This document shows positions 35,928 through 47,657 of a DNA stretch of 64,000 nucleotides, piece after piece. The notes beneath the pieces are model-generated. The model was given only the letters and a program-made list of their open reading frames with translations, did not search any database and was not told the origin of the DNA. This DNA is from Klebsiella pneumoniae (lineage in GTDB: Bacteria > Myxococcota_A > UBA796 > SXON01): assembly GCA_945862325.1 (NCBI GenBank), contig CAMAXZ010000007.1, positions 62,001-126,000 on the forward strand. The letters run 5' to 3'. Position numbers and translations under genes: made by a program. Position 1 is the stretch's first letter, and each line of letters opens with the position of its first letter.

Positions 35928-36674
35928 CTATCCCACGCGCGACGGATCCGGAAGGAGGATGTAGCCGGTGTCGAGGTCGCCGAGGAACGCGCAGGCGCCG
36001 GTGCCCATCTGGCCGAGCCACGCGCCCACGTACGCCGACATCAGCGCCTCGAGCTTCTCTTCGAGCTCGCCGAGCCGGGTGCCGTTGAGGTCGGGCAGGT
36101 GCGCGCCCATGAGCCCGTCGAGCACCGGCGAATCGTGGAGCACCAACGCGCACTCGCCCATGAGGCGCTCGCGGATGAGCTCGCGGAGACGCTGGACCGC
36201 CTCCTTGCGGCCGCCGATCGGGCCGGTCTTGGTGCGGATCGGGCGATCGACGCCGAGGAGGAGCACCTGCGCCGCCGCGGTGTGCGTCTCGATCAGGCGA
36301 TCGCCCTCGGTCGCCGGGTTCGGGTCGAGGCCCATGCGCACGAGCGCCCGGCCCATCGTCCGAGGATGGCTCGCGGAGACCGTGTTGTTCGCGTACTCGT
36401 CGATGCGGTACCGCGCGAAGTGCTCTTGGAGCTGGCGGTCGCACGGGCGTGCGCCACCGAGGTTCTCTACGATGATCGGGGCGTTGAACACCACCGTGAC
36501 CTGGCAACGCTGACGCGAGCGGGTCACCCAGCGGAGGGTGTCCTCGTGGGTGCGAAGGGTGTCCGCCGCCGTGACGTGAACGCCGCCGTCGCCGGTGGGC
36601 TCGAGCACCACGCCGCCGGAGCTGTCCCGAGGAGTCCAACCGAGATCGAGGCCGAGATATCGAATCCGCCGCAC
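35928..36674 (-). CDS. DUF429 family protein (predicted RNase H-fold)
   Basis: YLGLDLGWTPRDSSGGVVL, VFNAPIIVENLGGARPCDRQLQ, GLDPNPATEGDRLIETHTAAAQ. GTG start. Confidence 0.75.
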   Translation of the reverse strand: MRRIRYLGLDLGWTPRDSSGGVVLEPTGDGGVHVTAADTLRTHEDTLRWVTRSRQRCQVTVVFNAPIIVENLGGARPCDRQLQEHFARYRIDEYANNTVSASHPRTMGRALVRMGLDPNPATEGDRLIETHTAAAQVLLLGVDRPIRTKTGPIGGRKEAVQRLRELIRERLMGECALVLHDSPVLDGLMGAHLPDLNGTRLGELEEKLEALMSAYVGAWLGQMGTGACAFLGDLDTGYILLPDPSRVG

Positions 36675-36685
36675 GAAGACTCCTA

Positions 36686-38218
36686 CTACTTCCACCGGTT
36701 CAAGAGACCGGAAACAGCCAGCCGGGCGCCCGCCAGTCGGGCGCCCCCCCCACGCGTGAGCTCCAAGAGCCCCCGCGACAACGTCACCAACGCGTCCCCG
36801 TAGGGGTACCACCACATCTCGCGCTTGCCGCGAGAGCGATCCACACACACGGTCCGCGGGCGGACCAACGACTCGAGGCCGAACCGGGAGCCGGTCACCC
36901 CGCCGCCGCTGGCCTTGCGGCCGGTCCACGCGGCGCCGCCGAGCGGCCCGGTGAAGCAACAATTGTTGACGAACGCGACCCCGCAGTCGACCCGCAGCAC
37001 CAGGGCCTCCGCGCGCCGCGCGTCGCGGCTCCACACGGAGGCCGACAGGCCGTACGGCGTGGCGTTCGCGCGGGAGACCGCCTCGTCCTCGGTATCGAAC
37101 GCCGCGATCGGCAGCACGGGGCCGAAGGTCTCTTCGCGCATCACGCGCAGGTCGTCGGTGACCCCGGTCAACACCGTGGGCGCGTAGTGAAAGCCCTCGC
37201 CGCTCGGCGCGCCGCCCACGACGGCGACGGCGCCCGCCGCCACGGCCTCGCGCACCTGCGCGTCGACCTTGGCGAGCGCGCCGCCGTCGATGAGCGGACC
37301 CACGTCCGTCTCTTGTCGAAGCTCGCGGGTGAGCGCCACGACGCGCGCGACGAACGCATCGTGGATGCGACGATCGACGTAGACGCGCTCGACGCTCGCG
37401 CAGTCCTGCCCGGCGTTGTGGAACGCGCCCCACACGACGCCGCGCGCCGCGCGCTCGAGGTCGGCGTCGTGCAGCACGATCGCCGGGTCTTTGCTGCCGA
37501 GCTCGAGGGACACCGGCACGAGCCGCTCGGCGCACGCCATCGCCACCGCGCGGCCGGTCTCGACGCTGCCGACGAACACCACGCGATCGACCCCGCCCTC
37601 GACCACCGCGCGCCCCTGGGCGGGCCCACCGTGCACGGTGACGACGAGGTTGTCGGGCAACGAGGAGGCGAAGATGCGACCGAGGAGCAGACCGGTGCGC
37701 GCGGCGCGCTCGCTCGGCTTCCACACCACGGCGTTGCCGGCGAGCAGCGCGGGCACGATGGTGCGGAGCGGCAGGTGGACCGGGTAGTTCCAGGGCATGA
37801 TCATGCCCACGACGCCCACCGGCTCGAGCCGCACCTCGACGGTCTTGCCGGAGTAGTTCAGGGGATTGAGGTCGACCGGGATCGGCAGCAGCTCGTCGTC
37901 GATCGCGTCGAGCCAATACGCGAAGAGCTCCTGCGCCGTCACGAGCTCGCTCGTCCACGCCTCGCCCGCGGGCTTCCCGATCTCCGAGATGAGCACGTCC
38001 GCGAGCTCCTGCGCCGCCGCGAGGAGGGTGTCGGCGAGCCGACGGACCCCGCGCTTGCGGTCCTCCAACGACGACGACGCCCACGCCTGGCCCGCGGCGC
38101 GAGCCCGTCGCACCGCGCTCGCGACGTCCTCGGGCGGGGTGCACGCCACGGGCTCCCCGACCGGGCGACCGGATCGAGGATCGAGGGGCTGAATGGTGGA
38201 CTGGTCCGTCGGGGGCAT
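36686..38218 (-). CDS. Aldehyde dehydrogenase family protein
   Basis: MPWNYPVHLPLRTIVPALLAGNAVVWKPSE, VSLELGSKDPAIVLHDAD, FHNAGQDCASVERVYV. Confidence 0.95.
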   Translation of the reverse strand: MPPTDQSTIQPLDPRSGRPVGEPVACTPPEDVASAVRRARAAGQAWASSSLEDRKRGVRRLADTLLAAAQELADVLISEIGKPAGEAWTSELVTAQELFAYWLDAIDDELLPIPVDLNPLNYSGKTVEVRLEPVGVVGMIMPWNYPVHLPLRTIVPALLAGNAVVWKPSERAARTGLLLGRIFASSLPDNLVVTVHGGPAQGRAVVEGGVDRVVFVGSVETGRAVAMACAERLVPVSLELGSKDPAIVLHDADLERAARGVVWGAFHNAGQDCASVERVYVDRRIHDAFVARVVALTRELRQETDVGPLIDGGALAKVDAQVREAVAAGAVAVVGGAPSGEGFHYAPTVLTGVTDDLRVMREETFGPVLPIAAFDTEDEAVSRANATPYGLSASVWSRDARRAEALVLRVDCGVAFVNNCCFTGPLGGAAWTGRKASGGGVTGSRFGLESLVRPRTVCVDRSRGKREMWWYPYGDALVTLSRGLLELTRGGGARLAGARLAVSGLLNRWK

Positions 38219-38241
38219 TCCGCTCGTCTATCCCGGCCGCC

Positions 38242-41200
38242 TCACGCCTGCCTGTCACGTCGGGCCGCGCCGCGACGACCGGTGAGCCCAGACAGGAGCG
38301 CGGCCCGCAACGGTCCGTACACACCGCTCGCCGCGGCGGCGAGCAGCTCGTCGCGCAGCTCGCCGTCCCCGGGGCCACCCCGACGCCCGAGGATCGCCGC
38401 GTAGAGCAGCGGATCTCCCGAGGCGCGGGCCTCCGTCTCGGCAGCGTCGAGGAGGTCGGCGTCGCGCCCCACGACCGCTCCGAGGAGGAACAGCCGCGCG
38501 AGGGCCCGGTGGGCGCCGATACTCTGGAGGCGCTCCGCGGCGTTGGCGACGCCGTCGACCTCCGCCGTGAGGATGGCGGACATCCCCCCGTGGAAGGCCT
38601 CGACGAGGTGATCGCCCGCCGCGCGACCGGCGCGATGGGCGCGAAGGTGCGCCGCGAGGGCGGAGGGCGTGTCGCCGTGCGCGTCACGGAGCGCGCACGC
38701 CGCCTCGAGCCAGGCCCGCCGCACGAACCACGGCACCCCGCGTTCGCCGCTCGCGGCGTGCCGCCGCAGCACCGCGTCGGCGGTGTCGAGATCGCCGCAC
38801 GCGATGTGGATCTCCGCCCAGCGGATCTCCGCGAACGCGAACCGCCACGGGAGCGCGTTGACCCGGGAGACGTCGATCGCCGCCGTCGCGGCTTCGAGCG
38901 CGGCCCCGAGACGGCCGGCCGCGAGGAGCGCGTGCGCGAGCCAGCCGAGGGCCTCGGCCGCGACGAAGTGGCGGTGCCGACCCCGCAGCTCCGCCACGAG
39001 GGCGCGAAGGCGATCCACCGCCCGCCCCGTGTCCCCGAGCGTGAGCGCGACGCGCGCCGCCAACAGGCGCGCGCCGACCTCGAGCCGCTCGTTGTCCGCC
39101 GCGAGCACCGCGCATCGCTCGGCGTCCGCGGCCGCCGCCGCGAGATCCCCGAGTCGGTACCTCAGGTTTGCGGCGAGGAGCAGCCCGCGCACGTCCTCGT
39201 GACCCGCGAGCTGCACCACGTCCGCCGCGAGGTCGACCGAGAGCATCGCGCCCGCGGTGAAGTGCAGCTCGGCCAACGCCAGGCGCGCGCGCCGACCGAC
39301 GGCCCCGAGCGGCGCCGATTCGGCCGAGTCGCCCCCGGCGCGATCCGCCGGAGACTCCGCTTCGCGCGCGAGGACGGTGCCCGCGTCGATCGCGGCGCGG
39401 GCCTCCGGAAGCCGTGCGAGGGAGCAGAGCGCCTCGCCGCGCGCGAGGGCGAGGCGCGCGAGCGCCCGGCCGCCGGCGAGCGGCAGCGTGGACGCCACGT
39501 CGAGCACCGCGAGGGCCTCCGCGGCGCGGTTGGTCGTCGCGAGCCACTCCCCGAGGTCGAGCAGCGCCTGGGTGTGCTCCGGCGACTCGGCGCCCCGCGC
39601 CGCGTGGACAGTCAGGAACCGACGTTCCCACTCCCCGATCTCGCGCTCGCCCGCGGCGCGCGCGAGGGCGGCGTGGATCGTCCGGCGTCGTTCGCGCGGG
39701 AGGGCGCCGACCACGATCGGCTCGAGCACGGCACGGCGGAGCGTCACCCACTCCTCGCCGTCGACGCGGACGTCGAGCGCCCCGATGCGCCGCGCCGGCC
39801 CGAGGTCGATCCCCGAGGCGTCGACCCCCGCCGCCCGGAGGAGCACGCCCAGCGGCAGGGGCTCGCCGGCGACCGCCGCGGTCTCGACGAGGGCCCGGGC
39901 CGCCCCGGGGAGGGTCGCGAGCGCCCTTCCGAACGCGCGCGACACGTCGTCGCCGGGCTCGACCCCGGCGGTCGGGTCGAACGCCCAGGCGAGCCCCCCG
40001 TCTTCGCCGAGCCCCTCGCACCAGACGACGCCGCGCTCGTAGAGCTCGCGCATCAACGCCACCGCGAGGGCGGGCAGCCCGCTGCTCGCCGCGTGGATGC
40101 GCGCGTCGAGGCCGGGCGGCGGCGACGGGGTGCCCAACATGCCGGCCACCAGCTCGCGCGTCTCGGACAATTGAAGAGCGCGGAGCTCGATCGTTCGCCC
40201 GGGCCACCCGTCCGTTTCCCAGCCGAGCCCGGTCACGACCAGCGCCAGCCCGGGTACGCCGGCGAGCGCGCGCACCCACGCGGACACGCCCTCCGGGGCC
40301 GAGTCGAGGTCCTCCACGACGAGCAGGAACCGACCTCCCTCCGCGGCGAGCCGCCCGAGGGCCGCGCGGATCGCCTCGTCGGTCGGCGCCACCGGCGCGA
40401 TCATCGCGTCGAGCTCGCGGGCCAGCATGGCGCGGCACGCCGCCACGTCCGCGTTTGGACGGCAGCGGAGCGTCGCCTGCTCCACCTGCTCGGCCCGTGC
40501 GGCGGATCGGGCGCTGCGGGCGATCACCCCGGCGCCCGCGCCTACCTCCGCTCGAACCCGGAGCGTCCCGCCCGCGTCGATCACGGACTGGATGGCGCCG
40601 ATCGCGGCGGATCGTCCCACGAGCGGCGGCATCTCGAGGCCCCGCCGCGTCCCGACGGTGCCGGTCAGGAGCGCCAACGCCGCCGCCGCGGAAGCCGGGC
40701 GCGCCGCGGGGTCTCGCGCCATCATCCGGTCGATCAACGCCGCGAGCCGAACGGGCACCCCGGGCACCCGCTCGATGAGCGGCACGCTGTTGCCCGCGCG
40801 GTGCGCCTCGAGGAACCCCGCGAGCCCACGGGCGTAGAAGGGCCGCTCGCCGCACAGCGCCTCGTACAGGGTGACGGCGAGGCCGTAGAGGTCGGCGCGG
40901 TGGTCGGTCTCGGCGCCGGCGATCTGCTCGGGCGCCATGTACGCGTGGGTGCCGACGATGTCGCCGAGGGTCGTCACCGACGGATCGCCCGGCTCGACCG
41001 CGAGCCCGAGATCCAGCAGGACCACGCGCCGGTCGTCCACCATGTACACATTGGACGTCTTCACGTCGCGGTGCACCACCCCGCGCTCGTGCAGGTACCC
41101 GAGCGTCCGGAGCAGTGACGACGCCACCAGCACGCCTTCGTCGCCCGTCAGCGGCGCGCGGGCCACGCGTACGTCGAGCGGCTCCCCCCGGAGGAGCTCG

Positions 41201-41451
41201 AGGAGGATCGCGGGCGCCTCGTCGTCGATGACGGCGTGGCAGCCGGCCAGACCGGGGTGCTCGAGGCGCTGCAGGAGGCGCCCCTCCCGTAAGAACCTCG
41301 ATTTCAGCCCGACCCGATCGACGTCGCGGAGCACCTTCAGCGCGACCTCGCGCCCCGCCCACGCCGCCCGGAACACGTCCGCGATGCCCCCCTCGCCGAT
41401 GCGCTCGTGGACGACCACGTCGGACCACGTGACCCTGCGCATCGGGCTCAT
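38242..41451 (-). CDS. Ser/Thr kinase - STAND/AAA-like - TPR regulator with degenerate P-loop
   Basis: IGEGGIADVFRAAWAGREVALKVLRD, VVHRDVKTSNVYM, GTHAYMAPEQIAG; central PPLVGRSAAIGAIQSVIDAGGTLRVRAEVGAGAGVIAR; long helical-repeat C-terminus. Start ATG at 41451. Confidence 0.88.
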   Translation of the reverse strand: MSPMRRVTWSDVVVHERIGEGGIADVFRAAWAGREVALKVLRDVDRVGLKSRFLREGRLLQRLEHPGLAGCHAVIDDEAPAILLELLRGEPLDVRVARAPLTGDEGVLVASSLLRTLGYLHERGVVHRDVKTSNVYMVDDRRVVLLDLGLAVEPGDPSVTTLGDIVGTHAYMAPEQIAGAETDHRADLYGLAVTLYEALCGERPFYARGLAGFLEAHRAGNSVPLIERVPGVPVRLAALIDRMMARDPAARPASAAAALALLTGTVGTRRGLEMPPLVGRSAAIGAIQSVIDAGGTLRVRAEVGAGAGVIARSARSAARAEQVEQATLRCRPNADVAACRAMLARELDAMIAPVAPTDEAIRAALGRLAAEGGRFLLVVEDLDSAPEGVSAWVRALAGVPGLALVVTGLGWETDGWPGRTIELRALQLSETRELVAGMLGTPSPPPGLDARIHAASSGLPALAVALMRELYERGVVWCEGLGEDGGLAWAFDPTAGVEPGDDVSRAFGRALATLPGAARALVETAAVAGEPLPLGVLLRAAGVDASGIDLGPARRIGALDVRVDGEEWVTLRRAVLEPIVVGALPRERRRTIHAALARAAGEREIGEWERRFLTVHAARGAESPEHTQALLDLGEWLATTNRAAEALAVLDVASTLPLAGGRALARLALARGEALCSLARLPEARAAIDAGTVLAREAESPADRAGGDSAESAPLGAVGRRARLALAELHFTAGAMLSVDLAADVVQLAGHEDVRGLLLAANLRYRLGDLAAAAADAERCAVLAADNERLEVGARLLAARVALTLGDTGRAVDRLRALVAELRGRHRHFVAAEALGWLAHALLAAGRLGAALEAATAAIDVSRVNALPWRFAFAEIRWAEIHIACGDLDTADAVLRRHAASGERGVPWFVRRAWLEAACALRDAHGDTPSALAAHLRAHRAGRAAGDHLVEAFHGGMSAILTAEVDGVANAAERLQSIGAHRALARLFLLGAVVGRDADLLDAAETEARASGDPLLYAAILGRRGGPGDGELRDELLAAAASGVYGPLRAALLSGLTGRRGAARRDRQA

Positions 41452-42419
41452 CGCGCCGCCAACCAATCGCCGAGCAGGGGCCACACGTGCGCGGGGGCGT
41501 GGCGCCCGAGGAGGATGTCGAGGTGCCCCCAGTGGTGCCCGGTGGTGTAGTCGTCCAGGGTGACGAAGGTGCGGTCCGAGCTTCCAGACAGGTCGAACGC
41601 CGTCTTCGCGTCGGCGGGGAGCTGAAGGTGGTCGAGATCGCCCGCGAGCACGAGCAGGGGGACGTCCGTCCGACGCCATTGCTCCTCGTATGCAAAGCGG
41701 CGATCGATCGACCACTTCGTCATCTCGAGCCACACGCTCGCGCTGGTCCAATCGAAGCCCTTGTCGAGCCGCTCCGCCAGCAGGTCCTCTTCCATGCTGC
41801 CGGGGGCCCAGCCGCTGATGGGGAACGCGTAGCCCATGATGTCCGAAATCCCATACAACTTGGACAATACCCGACCCACGAGCCGGGTGCGCACGTTCAC
41901 CGCGCCGACGGGCCCCCGACCGATCCGGGCCGAGAGCGCACAGAGGAGCCGGAGGGTGCGGTTGGTGCGCGCGAAGTGGAAGAGGCCCGCGATCCCCACC
42001 ACGCCGCGCACCGGCGCCTGTGTCGCCGTGGCGTACGCGACCGCCCCGCCCAGAGAGTGCCCCACGAGGAACGCCGGCGCGCCCACCACCTCGAGCACCC
42101 GCGACAGATCATCCACGTAGTCCTTGAATTCTTCCGGGCTCGCGTTCGCGCGCGAGCGCCCGTGGCCGGGCAGCTCCACGTTCCAGGTGTCGAAGCCGGC
42201 GTCCGCGAGCCACGCCGAGAGGCTGCGCCGGGAGATGTGCCAGGTGTAACGGTTCTGTGCAAACCCGTGGATGAGCACGACCGCGGGGCCGGGGGGCCCA
42301 TCCGCGCGGTGCTTGCGCACCACCGACAGACGACCGTCCACCATCAGCAGCTCCTTACGCAGGCGCGCACGGTGCTCCCCGTGCGTGATCTGCTCGACCT
42401 CGTCGCTCGACACGAGCAC
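41448..42419 (-). CDS. Alpha/beta hydrolase
   Basis: VVLIHGFAQNRYTWHISRRSLSAWLADAGFDTWNVELPGHGRS, FLVGHSLGGAVA, HHWGHLDILLG. Start uncertain; ATGA overlap with the downstream kinase. Confidence 0.88.
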   Translation of the reverse strand: MLVSSDEVEQITHGEHRARLRKELLMVDGRLSVVRKHRADGPPGPAVVLIHGFAQNRYTWHISRRSLSAWLADAGFDTWNVELPGHGRSRANASPEEFKDYVDDLSRVLEVVGAPAFLVGHSLGGAVAYATATQAPVRGVVGIAGLFHFARTNRTLRLLCALSARIGRGPVGAVNVRTRLVGRVLSKLYGISDIMGYAFPISGWAPGSMEEDLLAERLDKGFDWTSASVWLEMTKWSIDRRFAYEEQWRRTDVPLLVLAGDLDHLQLPADAKTAFDLSGSSDRTFVTLDDYTTGHHWGHLDILLGRHAPAHVWPLLGDWLAAR

Positions 42420-42451
42420 GGGCGACGGCCTCAGGGGCGTGGGGGGCGCGA

Positions 42452-43459
42452 TCAACCGCCGGCCGCCAGCGCGGCCACGATCTCCGCGATCGTGTCGCGA
42501 TTCCCCAGGAACAACGGAGTCCGCTGGTGGATGTCGGTAGGGGTGAGCTCGAGGATGCGCCGCGTGCCGTCGCTCGCGGCGCCGCCCGCCGCCTCGGCCA
42601 GGAACGCGAGGGGAAAAGCCTCGTAGAGCACGCGGAGCTTGCCGGCGGGGGCCTTCGCGGTGGGCGGGTAGAGGAACACCCCGCCCTTGACCAGGTTGCG
42701 GTGCACGTCGCCCACCAGCGACCCGATGTACCGCGCGGACCAGCCGGCCTTCGGGTCCTTCGCGGACGCGAGCCAGGCGCGCAGGCGGGGGTCCCATTGC
42801 GCGGCGTAGGCCTCGTTGCAGGAGTAGGTGCGGGTGGACGGGGTGAGGCGGATATCGGCGTGCGACAGGAAGAACTCGCCGACGGTCGGGTCGAGCGTGA
42901 ACCCCTGGACGCCCTCGCCCGTGGAGAGCACGAGCACCGTGCCGGCCCCGTACACGACGTACCCGGCCGCGACGATCTCCGTGCCCGGGCGGAGCACGTC
43001 CGCGAGGGTGCCCGGGCCGCCGTCGGAGGAGCGCCGGAAGATCGTGAAGATCGTGCCGATGGAGGCGTTCGTGTCGATGTTGCTCGACCCGTCGAGCGGG
43101 TCCATGCAGAAGACGTAGGGGCCGTTCGGGAAGGGCTCCGGCACCGGGATCGGCGCCTCTTCCTCTTCGGACACCATCAGGCAGACGACCCCGGCGTGCT
43201 CGATGGCGCGCTTGAACGTCTCGTTCGCGTAGATGTCGAGCTTCTGGACGTACTCGCCCTGGATGTTCATCGTGCCCGTGGCGCCGAACATGCCCGCGAG
43301 GCCCGCGCGGTTCACGCGCGCGCTCACGAGCTTGGCCGCGAGCGCGACCTGCTTGATGAGCGTGACGAAGGTGCCCGTGGCGTGCGTGTGCTCCCGCATG
43401 GTGTCGAGCAGGAAGCGGTCGAGGGTGGTGCCCTCTTCGAACTGAGTCGGGGTGCTCAT
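42452..43459 (-). CDS. fbp: Fructose-1,6-bisphosphatase class I
   Basis: MDPLDGSSNIDTNASIGTIFTIFRR; GTMNIQGEYVQKLDIYANE; ARYIGSLVGDVHRNLVKGGVFLYPP. Confidence 0.96.
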   Translation of the reverse strand: MSTPTQFEEGTTLDRFLLDTMREHTHATGTFVTLIKQVALAAKLVSARVNRAGLAGMFGATGTMNIQGEYVQKLDIYANETFKRAIEHAGVVCLMVSEEEEAPIPVPEPFPNGPYVFCMDPLDGSSNIDTNASIGTIFTIFRRSSDGGPGTLADVLRPGTEIVAAGYVVYGAGTVLVLSTGEGVQGFTLDPTVGEFFLSHADIRLTPSTRTYSCNEAYAAQWDPRLRAWLASAKDPKAGWSARYIGSLVGDVHRNLVKGGVFLYPPTAKAPAGKLRVLYEAFPLAFLAEAAGGAASDGTRRILELTPTDIHQRTPLFLGNRDTIAEIVAALAAGG

Positions 43460-43469
43460 GCCGCGCATC

Positions 43470-44846
43470 CTAACGCCGCGCGAGCACCGCCATCTGTGCG
43501 CGCCACCACGGCCACGGCGCGGCATGACGTGCCGCCGCGAACACGTCCCCCGCCGCGCGCGCGCGACGCACGCCCTGCTCGGCGTGAAGGAGGCGTTGGG
43601 CCGCGGCATAATAAACGTCGGAATACGTCTTCTCGAAGAGCACGCGCCCGTTGCGCTCCCCCGTGATCCGCGCCGCGACGGCCTCGTGGAACGCGGTGCC
43701 CTTCATCGGGTGAGCGACGGAGAGCAGCGAGACCTCCGGGTCCATCCGACGGAGCATGTCGCGCGTCGCGAGCACGTCGGCGTGGGTCTCGCCCGGGTAC
43801 CCGAGCATGACGAACGTGCCCACCTCGATGCCCGCGGCGTGCAGGCGCTCGGCCGCCAGGAGTTGCTCTTCGACGGTCGTCTCCTTGCGCATCGCGTCGA
43901 GGACGGACTGGGCGCCGCTCTCCGCGCTGAGGTACACGCGCCAGCAGCCCGCCGCGCGGAGCTCCCGCGCGAGCTCGGCGTCGATGCTGCCGGCGCGCGC
44001 GATCACGTAGAAGGGCACGACCACCCGCCGCTCGACGACGCGCGCGCAGAAGCGCCGCACCCACGTGCGGTTGATCGTGAACAGGTCGTCGACGAACCAG
44101 AGTTGGTCCGGCTTCCACACGTCGCGCAAGTGCGCCATCTCGTCGATGACGGACTCCACGTCGCGCCGACGGAAGGTGTCGCCGAACACCTGCTTCGAGC
44201 ACCACGTGCAATGAAACGGGCAGCCGCGGCTGGTGGCGAGGCTCATCGCGGTCTCGCCGTGACGAGCGCGCCACGCCGCGAAGTAGGCCGCGTGGTCCGA
44301 CGGGGCCCGGTGCGGCCAGGGGAGCCGATCGAGCGGGCGGATCAGCGGTCGGGGCGGAGTGCGGACGATCGCCCCGTCCGGCGCGCGAAAGGCGATGCCC
44401 TCGACGGACGCGAGCGTCGACCAGTCCCAGCGATAGCCGTTCGCGGCGAGGTGGCGCACGAGCGCCGCGAGGGTGAGCTCCCCCTCGCCGATCACCACGA
44501 CCTCGACCCCCATGTCGAAGTAGACGTCGAGCCCCTGGACGGGGTCGGGCCCGCCGGCGACGATGCGCCGATCGCCGCACGCGGCGATCATGCGGCGCGC
44601 GGCGTCGCGCGTCACGAGGTGGCCGTAGAACCCGACCACGCGGGGATCGACGTCGGCCACCACCGCCGCGAACGCCTCCGGCCCCGCCTGCCAGGTCGCG
44701 TCCCACCACTCCACGGAGCAGACCTCCTCGCGCCGGAGCCACGCGACCAGGTACTGGAGCCCCAACGGCGGAAAGGGGCGCATGAGCTCCTGCTCGTGGG
44801 GGTCCGCCGCGAGAAAGTACGCGTGCGTCAGCAGGAGTTCGGCCAT
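43470..44846 (-). CDS. B12-binding domain radical SAM protein
   Basis: SRGCPFHCTWCSKQVFG (CxxxCxxC), N-terminal B12-binding-like fold (RPFPPLGLQYLVAWL...VVIGEGELTLAAL). Start ATG at 44846. Confidence 0.92.
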   Translation of the reverse strand: MAELLLTHAYFLAADPHEQELMRPFPPLGLQYLVAWLRREEVCSVEWWDATWQAGPEAFAAVVADVDPRVVGFYGHLVTRDAARRMIAACGDRRIVAGGPDPVQGLDVYFDMGVEVVVIGEGELTLAALVRHLAANGYRWDWSTLASVEGIAFRAPDGAIVRTPPRPLIRPLDRLPWPHRAPSDHAAYFAAWRARHGETAMSLATSRGCPFHCTWCSKQVFGDTFRRRDVESVIDEMAHLRDVWKPDQLWFVDDLFTINRTWVRRFCARVVERRVVVPFYVIARAGSIDAELARELRAAGCWRVYLSAESGAQSVLDAMRKETTVEEQLLAAERLHAAGIEVGTFVMLGYPGETHADVLATRDMLRRMDPEVSLLSVAHPMKGTAFHEAVAARITGERNGRVLFEKTYSDVYYAAAQRLLHAEQGVRRARAAGDVFAAARHAAPWPWWRAQMAVLARR

Positions 44847-44928
44847 CCTCACCGGCGTATCGCGGCGGCCCGGCTCGGGGCGGTTGACACCGGCCCCGTC
44901 CTGATGCATACGCGCGAGCGGTAAGGAG

Positions 44929-46494
<1,566 letters not shown>

Positions 46495-46538
46495 GCCCGG
46501 CGTGCGGGACGCCGGCGGCGCGCGATAGCCCGCCCGGC

Positions 46539-47657
46539 ATGGCGCTCGCCCTCACCGCACTCCTCAGCACGGCCGGGGGCGTCGTCGCTCACGGCATCTA
46601 CTTCCTCACCCGCGAGGCGTACCGGTTCGAGGACGACGACAGCCTGCGCCTCGCCATCGCGACCTTCCTGCTCTACGTCCCCGGGGCCCTCGTCGCCGGC
46701 CGCCTCGGACGGGCGATCGGCGCCCGATCGGCGTTGCACCTCGGGAACGCCGTCTCGCTCGCGGCGGCGCTGGTCCTCGCGTTCACCCCGCCGGTGTGGG
46801 GGCTGTGGGCGGCGGTGGCCCTGTACAACGGCGCGGCGGGGCTCATGTGGCCGCTCGTGGAGGGATACGCGGCGCGCCACCCCGCCGGCATGCACCAGGC
46901 GATCGGACGCTTCAACCTGACCTGGTCGCTCGCGCTCGCGCCGGCGCTCTGGCTCGTCGCGGCGATCGGTCACGACCTCGCCCTCACCTTCGGCGTGCTG
47001 CTGGCGTTCCACCTCGCGCTCGGCGCCGCCATCGCCGCGTTGCCGGCCGAGCCGCCCCCCCACGAGGACGCCCACGGCGGCCCTGGAGCGCCGGACCACT
47101 ACCGCGAGCTCCTCCGCCAGAGCCGCGTCCTGCTCCCGATCGCCTACCTCCTGCTCTATACGCTCACGCCGCTGCTGCCGGGCGTCTGGGCCGGCGTCGG
47201 CCTCGAGGGCACCCTGGGCGCCGCGCTGACCTCGGTGTGGATGATCGCCCGGTTCGTCCTGTTCTACGCGTTCACGCGCAACGGCGCCTGGCGTGGCCGG
47301 CGCCGCACCCTCGTGGGCGGTGTGGCCGGGCTGCTCGGGGGCTTCGCGCTCGTGTTGTCGGGCGGCAGCGTGCCCGCGGTGCTCGCCGGGCTCGCGTTGT
47401 TCGGCGCGGGCCACGCCGCCGTCTACTTCTCGGCGTTGTACTACGGCATGTCCGTCGGCAAGGGGGACGTCGAGTCCGGCGGGGCCCACGAGGCGATGAT
47501 CGGCGTCGGGTACCTGGGTGGCCCCGTCCTCGGCATCATCGGCCTCGCATCCGGGATTCCGCCCGTACAGCTCGTCGGCGCGATGGCGACCGTGGGCATG
47601 GCGGCGGGCCTCTGGCCGCGCGCCGCCCGGCCGGTCACCCGGCCTTCGCGCGGCTGA
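46539..47657 (+). CDS. MFS transporter
   Basis: 12-TM-like hydrophobic pattern; GRLGRAIGARSALHLGNAVSLAAALVLAF, ALYNGAAGLMWPLVEGY. Confidence 0.8.
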   Translation: MALALTALLSTAGGVVAHGIYFLTREAYRFEDDDSLRLAIATFLLYVPGALVAGRLGRAIGARSALHLGNAVSLAAALVLAFTPPVWGLWAAVALYNGAAGLMWPLVEGYAARHPAGMHQAIGRFNLTWSLALAPALWLVAAIGHDLALTFGVLLAFHLALGAAIAALPAEPPPHEDAHGGPGAPDHYRELLRQSRVLLPIAYLLLYTLTPLLPGVWAGVGLEGTLGAALTSVWMIARFVLFYAFTRNGAWRGRRRTLVGGVAGLLGGFALVLSGGSVPAVLAGLALFGAGHAAVYFSALYYGMSVGKGDVESGGAHEAMIGVGYLGGPVLGIIGLASGIPPVQLVGAMATVGMAAGLWPRAARPVTRPSRG

